In this document: piece after piece, positions 62,340 through 64,000 of the stretch
Numbering within the stretch: the first letter of the stretch is position 1
How the letters are laid out: every line of letters begins with the position of its first letter
Assembly: GCA_036172665.1 (NCBI GenBank)
Contig: CM069873.1
Span: 43,556,001-43,620,000 of the forward strand
Length of the DNA stretch: 64,000 bases
DNA from: Prosopocoilus inquinatus
Lineage: Eukaryota; Arthropoda; Insecta; Coleoptera; Lucanidae
Direction: 5' to 3'
Made by a program: the position numbers and the translations under genes
The notes under the pieces: generated by a model
What the model was told of the DNA's origin: nothing
What the model saw: only the letters and a program-made list of their open reading frames with translations
Database searches by the model: none

Positions 62340-64000
62340 TCACATTAGAGTTACTGGAGTCCATCGAAACGTCAAATAACATGATAGATGAGTAAGGATC
62401 GATTAGATACATCACAGGAACAACGCTAATGCGTGTTGTTTCGTTTAAAACTATTTCGAGCTTCTGCTGCGTCCGAAAATTTCGTATCTCACATCAGAGT
62501 TACTGGAGTCCATCGAAACGTCAAATAACATAGTAGATAAGTAAGGATCGATTAGATACATCACAGGAACAACGCTAATACGTGTTGTTTCATTTAAAAC
62601 TATTTCCAGCTTCAGCTGCGTCCGAGAACTTCGTATCTCACAACAAAGTTACTGGAGTCCATCGAAACCCCAAATAACATGATAGATGAGTAAGGATCGA
62701 TTAGTAACATCACAGGAACAACGCTAATACGTGTTGTTTCGTTCAAAACTATTTCCAGCTTCTGCTGCGTCCGAAAATTTCGTATCTCACATTAGAGTTA
62801 CTGGAGTCCATCGAAACGTCAAATAACATGATAGATGAGTAAGGATCGATTAGATACATCATAGGAACAACGCTAATGCGTGTTGTTTCGTTTAAAACTA
62901 TTTCCAGCTTCTGCTGCGTCCGAAAATTTCGTATCTCACATTAGAGTTACTGGAGTCCATCGAAACGTCAAATAAAATGATAGATAAATAAGGATCGATT
63001 AGATACATCACAGGAACAACGCTAATACGTGTTGTTTCGTTTAAAACTATTTCCAGCTCCTGCTGCGTCCAAAAACTTCGTATCTCAGATCAAAGTTACT
63101 AGAGTCCATCGAAACGTCAAATAACATGATAGATGAGTAAGGATCGATTAGATACATCACAGGAACAACGCTAATGCGTGTTGTTTCGTTTAAAACTATT
63201 TCCAGCTTCTGCTGCGTCCGAAAATTTCGTATCTCACATTAGAGTTACTGGAGTCCATCGAAACGTCAAATAACATGATAGATGGGTAAGGATCGATCAG
63301 ATACATCATAGGAACAACGCTAATGCGTGTTGTTTCGTTTAAAACTATTTCCAGCTTCTGCTGCGTCCGAAAATTTCGTATCTCACATTAGAGTTACTGT
63401 AGTCCATCGAAACGTCAAATAACATGATAGATGAGTAAGGATCGATTAGATACATCACAGGAACAACGCTAGTGCGTGTTGTTTCGTTTAAAACTATTTC
63501 CAGCTTCTGCTGCGTCCGAAAATTTCGTATCTCACATTAGAGTTACTGGAGTCCATCGAAACGTCAAATAACATGATAGATGAGTAAGGATCGATTAGAT
63601 ACATCACAGGAACAACGCTAATGCGTGTTGTTTCGTTTAAAACTATTTCCAGCTTCTGCTGCGTCCGAAAATTTCGTATCTCACATCAGAGTTACTGGAG
63701 TCCATCGAAACGTCAAATAACATGATAGATGAGTAAGGATCGATTAGATACATCACAGGAACAACGCTAATGCGTGTTGTTTCATTTAAAACTATTTCCA
63801 GCTTCAGCTGCGTCCGAGAACTTCGTATCTCACTTCAGAGTTACTGGAGCCCATCCAAACGTCAAATAACATGATAGATGAGTAAGGATCGATTACATTC
63901 ATCACAGTAACAACGCTAATACGTGTTGTTTCGTTTAAAGCTATTTCCAGCTTCTGCTGCGTCCGAAAACGTCGTATCTCACATCAGAGTTACTGGAGTC
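62340..64000 (+). repeat. Partial fourth higher-order block, cut by the window end
   Basis: Co-linear with about 46,350-48,006 at an offset of 15,994 bp (107 units plus the 52-bp remnant minus 1). It includes tttcgagcttctg, a catagtagataag unit, gatgggtaagg (63,281), actgtagtcc (63,396), gctagtgcg, the extra unit that distinguishes copy 3, and a final gattacattcatc unit. It differs in having gctgcgtccgaaaacg near 63,957 where copies 1-3 have gctccgaccgaaaacg. The unit at 62,660-62,760 departs locally (gaaacccc, gattagtaacatc, tacgtg, ttcaaaac). Confidence 0.85.

Larger units (their letters stand above)
1..64000 (+). repeat. 149-bp tandem satellite array filling the whole window
   Basis: Every line of the window is the same unit repeated head to tail with a 149-bp period: the landmark aaacg(t/c)caaataacatg returns at 4, 153, 302, 451 and so on to the end. 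Taking base 1 as unit position 1, the phase was followed across the window: 429 units of about 149 bp plus two 52-bp remnants, minus 23 deleted bases and the 2 bases missing at the right edge, gives exactly 64,000. There is no inserted mobile element, no inverted unit and no unique sequence, and neither array edge is present. Units differ from each other by a handful of mostly shared substitutions. No gene, RNA gene, promoter or terminator is supported anywhere. Arrays of this type are typical of eukaryotic heterochromatin or centromeres; that location is inference. I do not recognise the family. Confidence 0.98.

Noticed and set aside
1..64000. CRISPR array
   Set aside because: Repeats are direct and regular, but the whole 149 bp is repeated, with no unique spacers between short conserved repeats and no cas genes.
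1..64000. Tandem protein-coding repeats (for example a repetitive structural protein)
   Set aside because: The unit length is not a multiple of three, all frames contain stops in the consensus, and the indels seen (1, 2 and 97 bases) are not frame-preserving.
1..64000. Assigning the array to a named satellite or species
   Set aside because: I could not match the unit to any satellite I know with confidence, and naming one without a search would be a guess.

Overview
The whole 64 kb window is one uninterrupted tandem satellite array. I find no gene, RNA gene, transposon, CRISPR array, unique-sequence flank or inverted unit. The repeat unit is 149 bp and every copy runs head to tail in the same direction. 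Counting phase by hand, the window closes exactly. It holds 429 near-full units plus two 52-bp remnants (431 units). From the expected total, 23 bases are lost to small deletions and 2 more to the window edge. The array continues past both ends of the window. The unit is about 39% GC and carries about nine CpG against roughly 5.6 expected. An array like this implies a eukaryotic chromosome (heterochromatin or centromere-type DNA). The intact CpG content leans towards a lineage with little CpG methylation, such as many invertebrates, but that is weak inference. I do not recognise the satellite family or the species.

The 431 units are not random variants. Shared substitutions and small deletions show multi-monomer blocks copied in register. 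(1) About 1-18.4 kb: a left domain marked by a 2-nt deletion lineage. It contains long duplicated blocks at offsets of 48, 59-62 and 15 monomers. (2) About 18.4-25.9 kb: a transitional stretch with a five-monomer tandem duplication (745 bp per copy) that reads identical by eye. (3) About 25.9-53.3 kb: a second domain marked by a recurrent variant unit reading gattacattcatc. Its core is a 31-monomer (4,619 bp) higher-order repeat present as two direct tandem copies (30.76-39.98 kb), with a modified third copy at 45.15-48.97 kb. The sequence downstream of copy 2 is repeated downstream of copy 3, including a shared 201-bp chimeric unit. (4) About 53.3-62.3 kb: a patchwork whose pieces match segments 2.5 to 37 kb away. 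(5) About 62.34-64 kb: the start of a fourth block related to copy 3, cut by the window end.

Nothing here works together as a pathway. The dynamics on view are unequal exchange and conversion between near-identical units, which keep the 149-bp phase almost perfectly. Because 149 is not a multiple of 3, no reading frame can run through the array. The only two ORFs of about 70-80 codons are chance openings. I found no undescribed biological system. What may be new is the satellite family and its large, irregular higher-order structure. All comparisons were made by eye, so identity figures are approximate.
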